Source: Mactromeris polynyma
Lineage: Eukaryota > Mollusca > Bivalvia > Venerida > Mactridae
Reading direction: 5' to 3'
Assembly: GCA_032209605.1 (NCBI GenBank)
Contig: JASFXZ010000045.1
Location: 2,480,001 to 2,544,000, forward strand
DNA length: 64,000 bases
Part shown: positions 50,352 to 60,739 of the stretch, in pieces
Layout: every line of letters starts with the position of its first letter
Numbering within the stretch: position 1 is the stretch's first letter
Position numbers and translations under genes: made by a program
Notes under the pieces: model-generated
The model's input: only the letters and a program-made list of their open reading frames with translations
Told to the model about the DNA's origin: nothing
Database searches by the model: none

Positions 50352-50979
50352 AACATGTATACATGTGTACATTTCCGGGTTTTTGGATGGTACCGCTCAG
50401 GTTACCCTCTATAGAAGTGTGGCAATTTGAGAGGCATACAACGATTGGTTCCTGTTTTCAAAACACAAAAAAGTCTGAAAGCCAGTAACAAGTCCACATC
50501 CTTGGTACTCGCAGCAAAGTAATACGAGTATCATAAATGATTCAAGACAATGAAATGTTGAAAAATTGACGTGTGGTTTGTGTGAATTAATAAGCTGTTT
50601 CCATCAAGTTCAAAGGGTTTAAAGACGTTTTCGGTAACAGCTGTTGTTTTTGCACATTGATTTGCGGCGTTCGATGAGAGAGGCGGAGTTACGCCTGGAT
50701 GGGTTGGACTTTTAGTTTTATGTACGGTGTGCATATTTTTATCTAGTTGTTACCATGTTTTTGACCATACGTTGCACCTGTCTTCAATGTTGTGCATCAA
50801 TATGGACCAACGTTCAACCAAAGATCCATTAATAGGCACCTAACTCGTTTGGCATTTGTCATTTTCTATAGTTGCTAGCATATACAATCATGGTGTGTAT
50901 GTTTAAACAGTGTGCATTTAGCGACCTGCATTGATATGCGCGTATTTGACTCATCAATTGTTTTCGGATAGATACTGAT

Positions 50980-51009
50980 ATGCAGCATTCTCAAGACTTA
51001 AAAAGCCAG
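50980..51009 (+). other. Candidate orphan first exon
   Basis: ATGCAGCATTCTCAAGACTT and ten further bases (MQHSQDLKSQ) end at a strong donor, CCAG/GTAAGC. If spliced to 59018 it would read MQHSQDLKSQMTGLQ and stop, so it would be a leader with a short upstream ORF, not the N-terminus of the next gene. Could equally be chance. Confidence 0.25.
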
Positions 51010-52904
51010 GTAAGCACTATAAACGCGGTAAATTCGTTAAGGGAACGCACATAGAAGCGTGTACTCGGGTTCAGATTGCGTTTAACGGATATATTATATA
51101 AATCGATGACAAGTGATTACTGATGTTGTTGTTCTTTATTGCTATTTATCGTAGATATGGTCTCGTGCACAACTACGAAAATTATAGGTCTGTGCTTGGA
51201 AAATTAATTGGAAAATACCCCACCACAACAAGATAACTCATCCTATGGCAAGCTTGTGTTATTATAACTTTATGTCTGGGCATACTGATTTTACTCTAAT
51301 TTAGTGCTGATCAGATATAATTTAATAATGTCATTTTATAAATAAATATTCACAAACGTTACATAAAGTGTATGATGTCTTTGTATTTCATTTATTCACA
51401 ATTAAGGTTCTGCCATTTAAAATTACTGACCATTTTTCTTTATATCAGTTTGAAAATCTAGCATTTCTAGAACAAGTCGTATTGAAGATCTCTTGGATAA
51501 AATGTTTTATCAATTTTTTAAATTCTTTATCGCATTTCTGTGTTATTCCATATTCCATGCAAACCATCTGACATATTTACATATACTTTGATATTATAAA
51601 ATGTTAAATTACAAAACGGAAACTTGTATGCAAGAGTTGCCAGATTGGCTACAGAGACGAGAGGTACCGAGTACTACCGACCCACAGCAATTTACAAGCA
51701 GGCAAACTCCGATTAAGAAATGTAAACAAAGATTGTTGTTGCAGACAACGTGTAAATAATCTATGGCTGTCTGTTTAAATAATCTTCAAATCAATAAAAT
51801 AGAAAGACTATTGAAAGGCTTTAATATTTAAAAAGCCATTTTTACAAAATCTCGCCAAAATACTCAACATGAAGTCAGAAATGTTTTGTTAAAATTCCTG
51901 AACTATCAGACTGTGTATCATCCTAATAATTTGGGCGTATGCATGTGACACGATGTGTACAGTTATGTGCCAAATGTTTTACTTATTTTTGCCACCCAGA
52001 GCATAGTTCCATTTTATGAAGAAGAAAAATTATGGTCATTTTAAAGTGAAAGTAAAATGAAAATAACTTAATGAATGTTTATGGTTAAATGAGCATGAAA
52101 ACGTCTAATATTTTGGACTATGTTTTGCTTTAAAAATCTTGGGACCCCTTGACCATAAAAAGTGGAGACATTTCAAAAATTGTAGGTTTAGAACAATGAA
52201 GATTTTTCCTTACATGCTGCAAGGACGAGACATTGGAATTATTTTTTGTGTGCTTTACACACAGACTACTTGTCATGTAAAATTTGTAAGCCAATCATCT
52301 TTGGATTTTCTTGTACAGGCCAATTTTTAATATGGGAACTGCTTTCTGACACAACGGCTTTAGTAGACTTTACTATCAGGATGGGGATGATGACCGTTTT
52401 CATGCATGTGAACATTTTCAGAAGGCAAGCTAGGAGATTGTTTCCTGAAAATCGGGGAGATTGAGATTTAAAGCGCAGGAGATTTTTTTCTGTGACTGTC
52501 AATTAATATGTCTATAACCATATCATAATAAAGCTGTAAATAGTAATATTCTGCGAATTACCTATGATCTTGGTGTTTTCTCATAAAAAAAAGTTGCCAA
52601 TGAACAATTTTATTACCAATTGTCACTTCTGAACACAATTATGACAGTACATGTACTTAGAAACATGTGAAACTTTAATCATCATATTTTGACCAATTGC
52701 ATTGCTGTGCTTGATTCTTGTTGAAAACTTTGGACTGGTGTTTTTTCATTGGTGTTCTTTCATCCATGGACACATGATTATTACAGGTCATTTAATAACT
52801 TTTTGCGATAATGCCACAATGTCGCGTCAATGGCAGAACATTGGATTGGTATCTGAGTCTTAGTCTGTGTGGTTTATACATGTAGTGGTGTGGATAAGAC
52901 CGCT

Positions 52905-52990
52905 GTCTGGTTTACTTAATTGGTAGAGTGCCCGACCAGTGTTTAGGGTGTCTTGGGTTTGAATCCCTTATTTGGCACACTTTCCCTTGA
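52905..52990 (+). repeat. tRNA-derived SINE head
   Basis: TACTTAATTGGTAGAGTGCC (A-box) and TTGGGTTTGAATCCC (B-box) at tRNA spacing, followed by a non-tRNA tail. The acceptor ends do not pair. Confidence 0.65.
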
Positions 52991-53255
52991 TTATTTAATT
53001 TAGCAGGCAATGTATCCTCAACCATTCAGCTTCAATACTTGCTACCTACCCTTTTGAGCCCGATTTGTGCCATGCTTAGCTGAATTTGCAAGACTCAAAT
53101 TGAGAATGAATAGATGATTTGGGGTGTAAAGAATACATTTGCCACTGATGTGTTTATAATTTCTACCCATCTGATAGGAAATCTATTTATACATTTGTAT
53201 ACAATATAAAAAAATCCATATGTCACAAAGATCCTGATCTGTCAAATATAGGGAT

Positions 53256-53340
53256 GTAAACGAAGAACCGTTAACCAGTTAACCATTCGAACATGCGGTT
53301 ATCGGTTAGTAAAATCGCTAACCGGTTATTCGTTTATTTT
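53256..53340. repeat. Foldback segment (AAACGAA...TTCGTTT)
   Basis: GTAAACGAAGAACCGTTAAC at the left and GCTAACCGGTTATTCGTTTA at the right pair, with several TTAACC/GGTTA words between. May be the relic of a DNA element end. Confidence 0.5.
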
Positions 53341-53465
53341 TTATGGAAACATCTACTTTTAATTTTGGAAAAAAAGAAAAATCTCACAAGATATCCTCAG
53401 TCATAAATCTCAATTCTTTATCCCTCAAAGTTTCCAAATGATAGGTTATTCCTTATAGGTTTTCC

Positions 53466-53625
53466 ATTTGTAATTCAATTACATCCCCCTCTCCACCATT
53501 TGTAATTCAATTACATCCCCCTCTCCACCATTTGTAATTCAATTACATCCCCCTCTCCACCATTTGTAATTCAATTACATCCCCCTCTCCACCATTTGTA
53601 ATTCAATTACATCCCCCTCTCCACC
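53466..53625. repeat. 32-bp tandem repeat, 5 copies
   Basis: CCATTTGTAATTCAATTACA followed by TCCCCCTCTCCA repeats five times without any difference seen, so it is a recent expansion. Confidence 0.95.
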
Positions 53626-54044
53626 AAAGAAAAATAGAGTTACGAAACTGAATATTTGATAGATTGGGGACACATTTCTGGAGTTTTAATACAATCACCA
53701 TCAACGCACTATTAAAGTATAAATTATTACCTTCTCAATCTAGCTTGCACTTCTATTCCATTATCCATCAACTTGGTTGTCCATGTAATGAATTATATTA
53801 CCTCATACTTCATTTGCATATTTAATTATATATTAATGCTACATCATAATGAAATATTAAAGTGATGAACAGTTTGTTTGTGTGTTAAGTTTGATTAGAC
53901 TGTACAAGGCATCTCAAAGCATGCATTAAATTTGAAATTGATGTAGTTCATGCTACATGACAAGACTTGGAAATTATTGTATAGTTGCAATGTATTGGTA
54001 GGAATTAAGTTTACAATAATAGTGAGATTGTGAGCTTTCATTGA

Positions 54045-54185
54045 CTGGTTCCTTGGTAACAGTACTTGTGCCTAAAAGTGGGATTTTTGTGAAGTCTGCC
54101 GAAGAATCTCGGTCATGGTGGGATTTGAACCAAAAATCTCCAGATCTGCGGTCTGGCACTTTACCCCTAGTTCACTCTGCCTCCA
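54045..54185 (-). repeat. tRNA-derived SINE, minus strand
   Basis: On the minus strand: GAGGCAGAGTGAACTAGGGG, then TTTTGGTTCAAATCCCACC (B-box), then a tail through CGGCAGACTTCACAAAAATC. No closed acceptor stem. Confidence 0.6.
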
Positions 54186-56844
54186 TATTCAGCTCTGTAC
54201 AATGATATATGCATCTTCTATGTGTTATGCAAACTCTAAGATATATAAAAGTCGAATTAAAAAGGTTATCCCAATAGCTGGCAGAGTGTGACTTGCATGC
54301 CTTTCATTGAAGGCAGTAGACAATTGATTGGTATAGAAATATGGGTATTTCCCTCTTATCTTATAAATGCTACAAACAACAATATACTGCTAACGTTGTG
54401 CTGGAACTGCTATGACAGGATTTAACGTCCAACTGATCTTCATTGGATCTAGAATTAAATTTTGTTTGTACCTCTGGTAAAAACCCATATTAGCATATTC
54501 TGTATTTTATCTAACTTTGATTTATATTGATTCCTAGTTATTATAAAGGAATGTCGTGCACACTGAGTTTTGTATTCAATTGATATGTATAATGATGTAT
54601 GTAAATAAACATTAACTTCCTGGAATTGATGAGTTATATATGATTATAAATTTACTTGCCTTAGGCGATCTGTAAATGCTAAAGCCCTGGACTGCCGCCT
54701 AGGTACCAGTATTAAATAGAACTATAGATGTAATAGTATTCCTATATTATGTGACCATAATATATACAACATAAATGTATCAAAAACCTATTGTTTCTGG
54801 AAAATTGGGAACATTTGTTAATTTGAAAAGTGTTAAAAACATTCAATGATTAAAATTGTGTTCTTAGGCTGTTGAACAATATTTTTATATAGCTTCATTT
54901 GAAGCTTTGAACTATAATTATATCTAATGATAAAGTTTTTACCACAGTCATTAATAACTTGTAAATATGAGCAGCTTCTTAATTCATCATGCAAAAAAAG
55001 AAGAAAAAAGATAACATTGTATGTATGAAATTAAATTTTCAGAAAAAAACTTATTTTTTCTTAATTTTATCGTGTTCATCTCCTATGGTTACGCTTCGAC
55101 TTCCAAATGGGATTTTGTCTTGCTTCAGTAAAGAAGGATATTGATAGTCCTGTCAAATTTCTACACTTCATACCTTTGAGTGTTACATTTTCTTTATGGG
55201 GTTTTCAACCTACTGTATTTGCTGTAAACAGTTCATTTTCACCTTCAAAGTTAGTTGGGTGCAGACGGGTGCAGACAAAATGCTGCAAAATATTTATGGA
55301 ATTGATGTGGCTTAGGCGTTTTGTAATATATGTACCTCAATAAAGTTGTATTGTGGGCATAGTGATGATTGATTCACGGCTGGTGGTTATCAGCAGTGCT
55401 AAAAGAATATAAAATTTCTTCTCACTGTGCTTATACATGTACAAACAACAATTTATAGTATTAAAATCGCATGGAGTCAATATGAATGAAATGATCATGT
55501 TTAGTGTCTCCTAATAATATATCACTACATAACATAACATAGAAGTATCAAAATTCACCCCATGCTTCCCCCACAAAATAAATCCTTGATCTACGCCCGC
55601 ACTCTTTATCAGACTGAAACTTTGTGCACTTCCTCATAATGTGTAAACTTTACTGAAATTTACAAATTTTCTTAGCAATGAAAAGATGTATGCATCACTT
55701 AAGTATGCAGGTGTGACCGTCGATAAGAGTCTGGATCTGGTAAAATTACCTGTTTACTTTAGCATCATCACCCGGCTACTTTTCTTGTATGTATTAAGGT
55801 TCCCCAAAGATCCCCCCCCCACCTTCTTTTGTTTATTTCTCTGCTAATTTGAAAATTAGTGACACCACTGAGTATGGTGAGAAAATAAATGATAACATGA
55901 TAAAGTTATAATCTCTGTACTGAAATGTCCCTCTGTAAATTAAAATTCTCGAAACATTAATGGATGGCTTGTTTAGTTTTCACTTTTCTTAATTGGCCAG
56001 CCAAAGGAAGTTATTTAAAATATACAGATATAATTTCCTGTCACAAGCTTTATATTATATTGGTAAACATTGTGTTAGTTGTATGCTTAAACAATATTCA
56101 ATTGATTGCAAGAATGTCGTCCATTTGTCTGGGAAAAAAAGAGCTGGGGATTTTTAAAATCTTTCTCATATAATCATCACCTCTTGTTACAGTTACAACA
56201 TAAAATACATTTTTAGAGTGGAATTATTTTTTTACTTTGTAATTAATGTACGTAATAACACTTTTACATGTTTGACAAGAGGCCATACTGAAAAATATAT
56301 TTTTGATTTCATTGAATTTGACATATTTTTCAAGAAATAAGGAATAAGACATTAATTTTATTTCATCAGGAATACACTTAGCTGTACACATAAGCTATTA
56401 ATAATGTTGGTTATGCCCCCCCCACCCCCTCCCCCACCATTCAATAAATGGGGAAGGTGTGTAAAGTCTGTCTGTGCTTGCATTCATACTATTGAACCAA
56501 ACTACTGTGTTAGCTTATAAATGTTTGGCAGTATAATTATGTGTGATTATATTGCATGTCAAATGTGTATATAATGTTTATTGACATTAAGTGTACTGTT
56601 GTATATAAATATTCATCGGAGTAAGCATTTGATCATAACTCGGTATGCCTGGTAGCACATTAAACCGGGACTCAACAGTTTTTGTGATGTAATCTTATCG
56701 TCGGGTTATTATTACCATGTGGATTTAATACTGTATAACTGTGTTTTTAGGGAATAGCGTAATACTTTCATTTATAGTGTGTGAAGGATATGTAAGTATG
56801 ACTATCAGGTTTTCTTATCAATTAGCATTATTTGAAAGTATAGT

Positions 56845-57030
56845 GGTCAAGCACCGGTCCAGACTCCTTATCTAAAGGTCATGAGTTCAAGTCCTACCTA
56901 GGATGAGGTTGTATATCAAAGTTCTTAATCTGTGAATTAGGTACCAGTACTGGTTAGTTACCCAGAAAGCAGTCTTTAAAGAGAGATAAGTAATAAGCTT
57001 GTTTACAATCAGTGTAAAATAAATAAATTC
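56845..57030 (+). repeat. tRNA-derived SINE with conserved tail
   Basis: AGTGGTCAAGCACCGGTCCA (A-box side) and GGTCATGAGTTCAAGTCCTA (B-box), then a tail with TACTGGTTAGTTACCCAGAA-AGCAGTC and a terminal AAATAAATAAATTCAAA. The tail matches the copy at 58805. Confidence 0.75.
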
Positions 57031-57965
57031 AAAGGTGAATGTATAATCAGCAGATTTTGTGGTTGAATCGAATCAGCAGTAAGAGCATAAAGTGTCTATA
57101 TGAAAAGAGTGTTGTAACTGCTTTTTTACCAAAACAGCAATTGCAATTTTTATGCCACACCCTTGATAATATATTCATTACTTTATTACACCCATTTAGA
57201 GACAATTTTCCTTTTCACTTTGTTATTTTTGTGATTTAAGGTTTGGTAAAATTCAAATGTAGCCAATGAAATCCTTGACTGCTAATGATTGAATTTTGTT
57301 TATTATTTTATGTTTTCCAGTGGCTTATAGAGATTTATCAGTGAATTTAAAATTGGTATTTTCACTGTTTCAAACAGCTACGCCACTTGTGAAAATATAA
57401 ATTTCTTTTGACCACTCGGGAAATAGAATTCGATCTTCCATCAAAATCAACAAATATCCTCTATTTAATGTTGTCTAACGATGTGAAGTAGGCAGTAATA
57501 GCATGCTGCAATCACAACATCACAGTTTGATATCTTTCGCTGTTATCAGTATTGGTGGTAGGATTGGTGTTCCTACTTTACCTCAAACATCCTGTTGGTA
57601 TTGCTTTCCTACGCAGTTATAGCCATTTTGTGTGGTTGTTGGAATATTGTTGATGTTTTCTATTATTTCCCACAGTTATTGACACTTTAATTAACCAGAT
57701 TCAACCATGTACTTTCTTCCATACAGCTTGTATTGTCACTTTGATACCTGTGTAGAAATTTATTAGAAATTTGTATAATTTAGTACATGATTAATGCTTG
57801 CACAAGCAGCCGTGTTCGTGTCAGTATTGCTCGCAGTGGTAAGGTAGCAATAATACTGCTGTTACTGCTATAAACAGCTTACATCACACCGATTGGTTGT
57901 CTTGATTTTGTTCAGCTGTGTACGAAGTTATACATGTATCATCATGTTCAATTATCTCAAATAGT

Positions 57966-58008
57966 CCACTTGTTTAACACAAGTGGTCACTTGTTTAACA
58001 CAAGTGGT
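57966..58008. repeat. Tandem pair of 19-bp palindromes
   Basis: CACTTGTTTAACACAAGTG occurs twice, 21 bp apart (57967 and 57988), separated by GT. Each copy is a near-perfect inverted repeat (CACTTG...CAAGTG). Confidence 0.8.
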
Positions 58009-58804
58009 CAGTAATGATGTAGATCACTATTTATTTGCAAAGATCAAATTTTCACAAAATTTTGCGAAGATGTTTCAACACAAATTTTGAATTTGTGTGC
58101 ATATTAAGTTCAAGGTGATTTCAAAATACATGTACCATCTGTGTCCATAAATAAATATGTTTTGGTGCAAATTGAAGCGCTATAACGATTTTATGAATGA
58201 ATTGTCAAGTTTTGCAAATAAAGTATTCACAACTTCAAAGGGATCTACAATAGTTATTGTTCATAATTGTCATGCATGTATGGATATGACATCAGTACCG
58301 TATCTTGTCTTTATAAAGCTTCATTGTTGGTTAGTATTGTTTGCTTCAATTAATGAGAAAAAGCTGTTAACCATTAAGAGCAGCAAGGCATTATCTAGTT
58401 TATTCATGTATTTACTCAATACTTTGTTGCTTTAAGTTGCAGTTTTTTCTGACAAACTTGACTAGATGTTCTCGGCTGCATCTGAGGTTATTGTTGTTTA
58501 AATTGTTGTAGCAAATATTTTGTGGATTTTTCATGACTAAAAATTGACAAAAATGTTGAGAAAATTAAAAAGCTGACATTTTGACAATATCAGAATAGTG
58601 AAGGTAGGGGTACAGCTATGACATTTTTTTTAATGGTCTTAACAGGACTGGTTTCATATATCAGGCATCAGAATCATTGGGGCTGTTTCGTCCCCATATT
58701 ATCCCCAGCCTTGGCCTGAACCCTTCCGTGAAAAGTTTCACCAATTTTATAAGTTTTCATTCCAATGCCTGATGATATGAGCTCTTATATGGTGTTTACT
58801 ATAT

Positions 58805-59000
58805 TATGGGGCATTGTGGTCTAGAGCACCTGACTCCTCATGCCAAGGTTAAGAGATCATATGCCACCTTTGATGAGATTCTCTCTCCCAGAAAGAAGCA
58901 GAAGTATTGGTTTAGTAACCTAGGCAGCAGCCATTGTGAGTGATTGAGAAAACTTGTAAACTTGTTTCATCATAGATGTAAACTAAATAAGTTAAAACAA
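58805..59000 (+). repeat. tRNA-derived SINE with conserved tail
   Basis: GGGCATTGTGGTCTAGAGCA (A-box side) and GGTTAAGAGATCATATGCC (decayed B-box), then TATTGGTTTAGTAACCTAGG and AACTTGTAAACTTGTTTCAT, in the same order as the copy at 56845. It ends about 20 bp before the splice acceptor of the gene at 59018. Confidence 0.65.
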
Positions 59001-59017
59001 AAACTCTATTATTGCAG

Positions 59018-59848
59018 ATGACTGGCTTGCAATGACCAGTGCAGCATCTAACTACCAGGAGTCGTCACATTTCATTCATCAAAGATACGACGATACAGCA
59101 CATGTGATATTCGTAAGTAACAGCCTGACATTTTTATGTACAAACAAATCTACTGAAATTGAAAAAATAAAACGTAAGTGTTTTACTGTACAGCCTTCAA
59201 AATGAATTAATGAAAATTCCTCAAACATGCAGGAAGAATCTTCCTATATTCAGTCAACTTCCTTGGTTCCGGACTAAGAAGTGTGAATATTTTATGATTA
59301 CCGATTATATCAGATACAATGTAGGTTCATTAATGATAATTTTAGTTAATTATGTGTGTGGTCCTCTCTGATTAAAAAAACTTTAGTCAATGAAAATGTT
59401 CACCCCTGTACTTGTATATCTGTTTTCTGTGCATCATATGGTTCTGGTTACACATTGACATTGCTATGGTATCATTTCCCCTATTCCTCTGAAGAAAATA
59501 AGTGGATACTCATTAATGAATAAAATGATGTATTCAGCACATTGATTGAATCTTACACCAACTGTCTGAATGATCTGAGACAGTTCGCTTTTCTTTCAGC
59601 AACAACAAGAGAAAGTTCGACAAGACGAAAAACGTCAACAAAAACATTCCAGTCCTTTCACTCCATCTAAACTAACATCATTACCTCCAAAACAGCTGCC
59701 AGAATTCAGTCGCTATGGCAACTATGGTGTAGTTGCCTTGGAGACCAAAAAATCACCAGTTTCCCAAGACCCTGTGAAACCTCCGAAATCACCTGGATCG
59801 TCGAGTGCCCAATCATCTGTAAAATCAAGTGTCTGTATACTCACCTAA
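59018..59848 (+). CDS. Unrecognised small Pro/Ser-rich protein
   Basis: Two exons, 59018-59112 and 59600-59848 (TAA). The ATG at 59032 (G at -3) gives 109 residues. The frame is also open upstream in the exon (DDWLA), so more N-terminal sequence may exist on an exon I cannot see. Residues 1-27 (MTSAASNYQESSHF to AHVIF) look conserved, then comes a Gln/Lys-rich helical stretch (QQQEKVRQDEKRQQ) and a Pro/Ser-rich tail (KPPKSPGSSS) ending SVCILT. There is no signal peptide or membrane segment. AATAAA at 60117 is a good poly(A) signal. Acceptors ATTGCAG and TCTTTCAG and donor TTC/GTAAGT support the exons. I do not recognise the family. Confidence 0.7.
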
Positions 59849-60541
59849 GCACGGTCGTATTTGTAACTGCTAAATGTTATAATTAGGCTTCGCCTGTGTA
59901 CTTGGGTTGGGAGCATGTGTATTTGTATCTAGTAGTAACTGCTATTCTTTTTCTACAATCTGTATGACAGAAAGGTTTTTGAAGTTTCCGCTTACTTCTG
60001 CAGCTTGTTTCAGTTGAACTAACTCTAGAAAAGACGCATGACATTCTTTCCATCTTAGAATGACGAAAGACTAAACAATCTGCCTATTGCTAGACTGATT
60101 ATCCATATATGATCCAATAAAGTGCAGGAAATTGCCTCAGTGTTTTGTCAAGGTGACTTTAAAACATTGATTAACTCTACGCTAAGCTTGTATTCGAAGA
60201 TTTGCACGCTTTTTACGATATTTTGCTTTTCTCTCTTGGATGCGTGACTTTTTGTTCAAACTTATTTTTCATCGAAGTAAAGATTGCATGAGTGTAATGT
60301 TTTGACAGATTAATACATTTTTAGGGGAATGTTGAATGCATCTTAGTGAATTAGTTTATTTTTAGTGACCAACTTTATTGGTAACTGTGTGGAGTTATAT
60401 TCTGTGTGCATTATTGTGACTTTAGTTCAAAGTTTGTGAATGGTTTTAAAGTTGTGGTTCCCTAGTGTTGTTTATGTGTTGTTGTGAAATTGTTATTCGG
60501 GTTTCTGGATTTATGTTATAACTTTAATTTATATTAGTCAG

Positions 60542-60624
60542 AGAGAGTGGATGGTGCACGGCCGAAAAGAAGACATAGTCGTCGGCATTCGCGTACTGTG
60601 TACTTACTAGAAACTAACGTTTGA
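60542..60624 (+). CDS. Possible alternative last exon ending in PDZ ligand ETNV
   Basis: After the acceptor TTAGTCAG the frame reads RVDGARPKRRHSRRHSRTVY, then LLETNV and TGA. It needs one base from the exon before. A phase-1 donor exists within the upstream gene at 59829 (TCAA/GTGTCT), which would replace SVCILT with this basic tail. E-T-N-V is a class I PDZ-binding C-terminus (T-x-V). The donor is weak, so use is uncertain; the coding look of the exon and the fitting phase support it. Confidence 0.45.
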
Positions 60625-60739
60625 TCCGTCAAGGATTATCTGCATGTATACATTATTTTGTGGGATGTGCTAGAAATAACAGCTTTAGGTTTTGTGCCAT
60701 TTAGTTGTGTTCGTTTATAAATAACCAAATCTTGTCACC

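Larger units (their letters stand above)
43107..58804. other. Gene-poor region with mobile-element remnants
   Basis: No confident coding exon is visible. It contains a BED-finger transposon remnant (43420-43610), an inverted-repeat element (45494-46306), a short CG-richer stretch (about 47170-47430), minisatellites at 47835 and 53466, several SINEs, and two candidate 5' exons. One ends at the CAG/GTAGGA donor at 47010 on the minus strand and could be an untranslated MOV10 exon; the other is at 50980 on the plus strand. Stretches such as 48450-49900, 51100-52850 and 54250-56800 show nothing beyond AT-rich sequence and scattered short repeats. Confidence 0.55.

Noticed and set aside
43107..58804. 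A hidden novel multi-gene system in the 16-kb gene-poor region
   Set aside because: Apart from transposon relics, SINEs and tandem repeats, I found no pair of splice-supported coding exons there.
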